DNA from: Actinomycetota bacterium
GTDB lineage: Bacteria; Actinomycetota; Acidimicrobiia; Acidimicrobiales; MedAcidi-G1
NCBI GenBank assembly: GCA_002721755.1
Contig: PBLL01000015.1
Location: 46,147 to 110,146, forward strand
Length of the DNA: 64,000 nt
Direction: 5' to 3'
Each line of letters starts with the position of its first letter. Position 1 is the stretch's first letter. The position numbers and the translations under genes were made by a program. This document shows, one piece after another, positions 63,245 through 64,000 of this stretch. Below the pieces are notes generated by a model. The model saw nothing but the letters and a program-made list of their open reading frames with translations, ran no database searches and was not told the origin of the DNA.

Positions 63245-64000
63245 TTAGGGTAAAAATTCGTCAGCATCAAGGTCTTCGATTGCTGTCGTTACACGTTTGA
63301 ACATTTCTGTAACCAACTGGACTGCGCGTTCATTTACTAGCGCTGCTGCTGATGCCTGCACTGGATAAGCCAAACAGAACAATATGGACCGCCTGTAGTC
63401 TTCCATTAATCGATCTTGAGGGTAATCAAAACCGAGTCCACTCAAAGTGTTTCGATATCTTTCAAGTAGCTCTGTTTCATGGTTTCGTCGATCTTCTATT
63501 GTGAGACTCTGGCTCAAAAAATAACCAACGTCGTAGCCACCGACAGTTTTTATGCAAATTTGCCAGTCGATTACTTTGAGTTCAGCATTGTCAAAAAATA
63601 GATTGTCGAGTCGGAAATCTCCGTGTGCCATGGTTATAGGACTGTCTGCCAATTCCATCATTTCGCCAGTTACCGTTGGGAATTTTTCTCCGACTTTTAT
63701 TATCCTTTCGGACACATCGCCTGTGAACATGTCCATACAACTAGGCCAAGCTTCGGCGAAACCCTGAGCTATAGCTTGGGGAAAGGGTGCATCCCATCCG
63801 TATGGGAGCCAGTCGAGGTCTCCTTCGAAACGATCGCTTTCCCAGAATTCCGCGTGATGCTTTGCCAGTTCTTCTATTGCGAATTGAGCTTTGTCTATTG
63901 GGCAGCCATCCAATTGACTTAGAACTTCAGCTCCTTCGAGATCCTCGAGGACTAGAACGAAATCATCGGATTCCGGGTCATGGTAGGCGGCGTAGCAGTT
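63245..64000 (-). CDS. aminoglycoside phosphotransferase-family kinase, partial
   Basis: The frame stays open to the right window edge (252 codons including stop), so the N-terminus is outside. An ATG at 63913 is internal, not the start, because DDFVLVLEDLEGAE, a kinase hinge segment, lies before it. The Brenner motif HGDFRLDN and VIDWQ (metal-binding Asp) are intact. The family phosphorylates small alcohols or sugars; antibiotic resistance is not implied. Confidence 0.87.
   Translation of the reverse strand, partial: NCYAAYHDPESDDFVLVLEDLEGAEVLSQLDGCPIDKAQFAIEELAKHHAEFWESDRFEGDLDWLPYGWDAPFPQAIAQGFAEAWPSCMDMFTGDVSERIIKVGEKFPTVTGEMMELADSPITMAHGDFRLDNLFFDNAELKVIDWQICIKTVGGYDVGYFLSQSLTIEDRRNHETELLERYRNTLSGLGFDYPQDRLMEDYRRSILFCLAYPVQASAAALVNERAVQLVTEMFKRVTTAIEDLDADEFLP

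Noticed and set aside
1-64000. CRISPR arrays, insertion sequences, prophage or tRNA genes
   Set aside because: No regularly spaced repeats, transposase or integrase frames, or tRNA cloverleafs were recognised on either strand; only a full computed search could exclude short remnants.

Overview
The window reads as a low-GC (roughly 40%), densely packed chromosome segment of an actinobacterium. The evidence is a complete Pup-proteasome locus, a fused two-domain FbiC for coenzyme F420, F420/deazaflavin-type oxidoreductases, and a Mycobacterium-like order of pafA-pafB-pafC, Tat, HelY helicase, TrmI and ARC/Mpa. Low GC, very short intergenic gaps and a glycolate oxidase operon suggest a streamlined aquatic, probably marine, member (Acidimicrobiia-like). 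The lineage is inference; no rRNA is present to test it.

Layout. 1-7.4 kb: tail of an SMP-30/gluconolactonase gene, a deazaflavin-type reductase with an acyl-CoA ligase, two small membrane proteins, an SDR, a TPP riboswitch driving a thiamin transporter (binding protein and permease, no ATPase beside them), and a thioesterase. 7.4-24.4 kb: almost all on the minus strand. It holds a DAGK-like protein, HelY helicase, TatC, TatA/B, signal peptidase I, PafC, PafB, PafA, proteasome alpha and beta, Pup (encoded ending in GGE), Dop, ARC/Mpa, a trypsin-like lipoprotein, TrmI, three small membrane proteins and a Lon-N-domain protein. 24.4-31.9 kb: PBP4-type carboxypeptidase, transketolase, transaldolase, then an HxlR regulator with a clear palindromic operator overlapping fbiC. 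31.9-37.5 kb: glycolate oxidase glcD-glcE-glcF and a divergent ClC channel. 37.5-43.6 kb: a small acidic protein, RNase D, MobA, pyruvate kinase, a GDPD and TrpD.

43.7-46.8 kb: the RNase P RNA gene, a tiny Cys-rich metallothionein-like ORF behind a strong promoter, a histidine phosphatase/membrane protein/zinc-ribbon operon, and an FDOR-type oxidoreductase. 47.1-51.8 kb: a four-gene 2-oxoacid dehydrogenase operon (E1a, E1b, E2, E3). 51.8-54.6 kb: a MalY/PatB-type C-S lyase joined to a membrane-anchored sulfite-oxidase-family molybdoenzyme. 54.6-58.9 kb: a Thr-rich peptidoglycan-binding lipoprotein and a 1181-residue secreted protein with a TolB propeller and two trypsin domains, the second lacking its catalytic serine. 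58.9-64 kb: two DMT transporters, an MFS transporter, a YcaQ/AlkX-type DNA glycosylase, and a phosphotransferase cut by the window edge.

Most notable: the secreted protein in which protease domains appear to be nested inside fibronectin-III folds, with one dead protease domain; the probably leaderless metallothionein-like ORF; two genes whose homology runs upstream of any ATG/GTG/TTG and points to CTG starts; the HxlR-fbiC pairing; Pup ending in Glu; and a phased cluster of DnaA-box-like motifs far from any dnaA gene.
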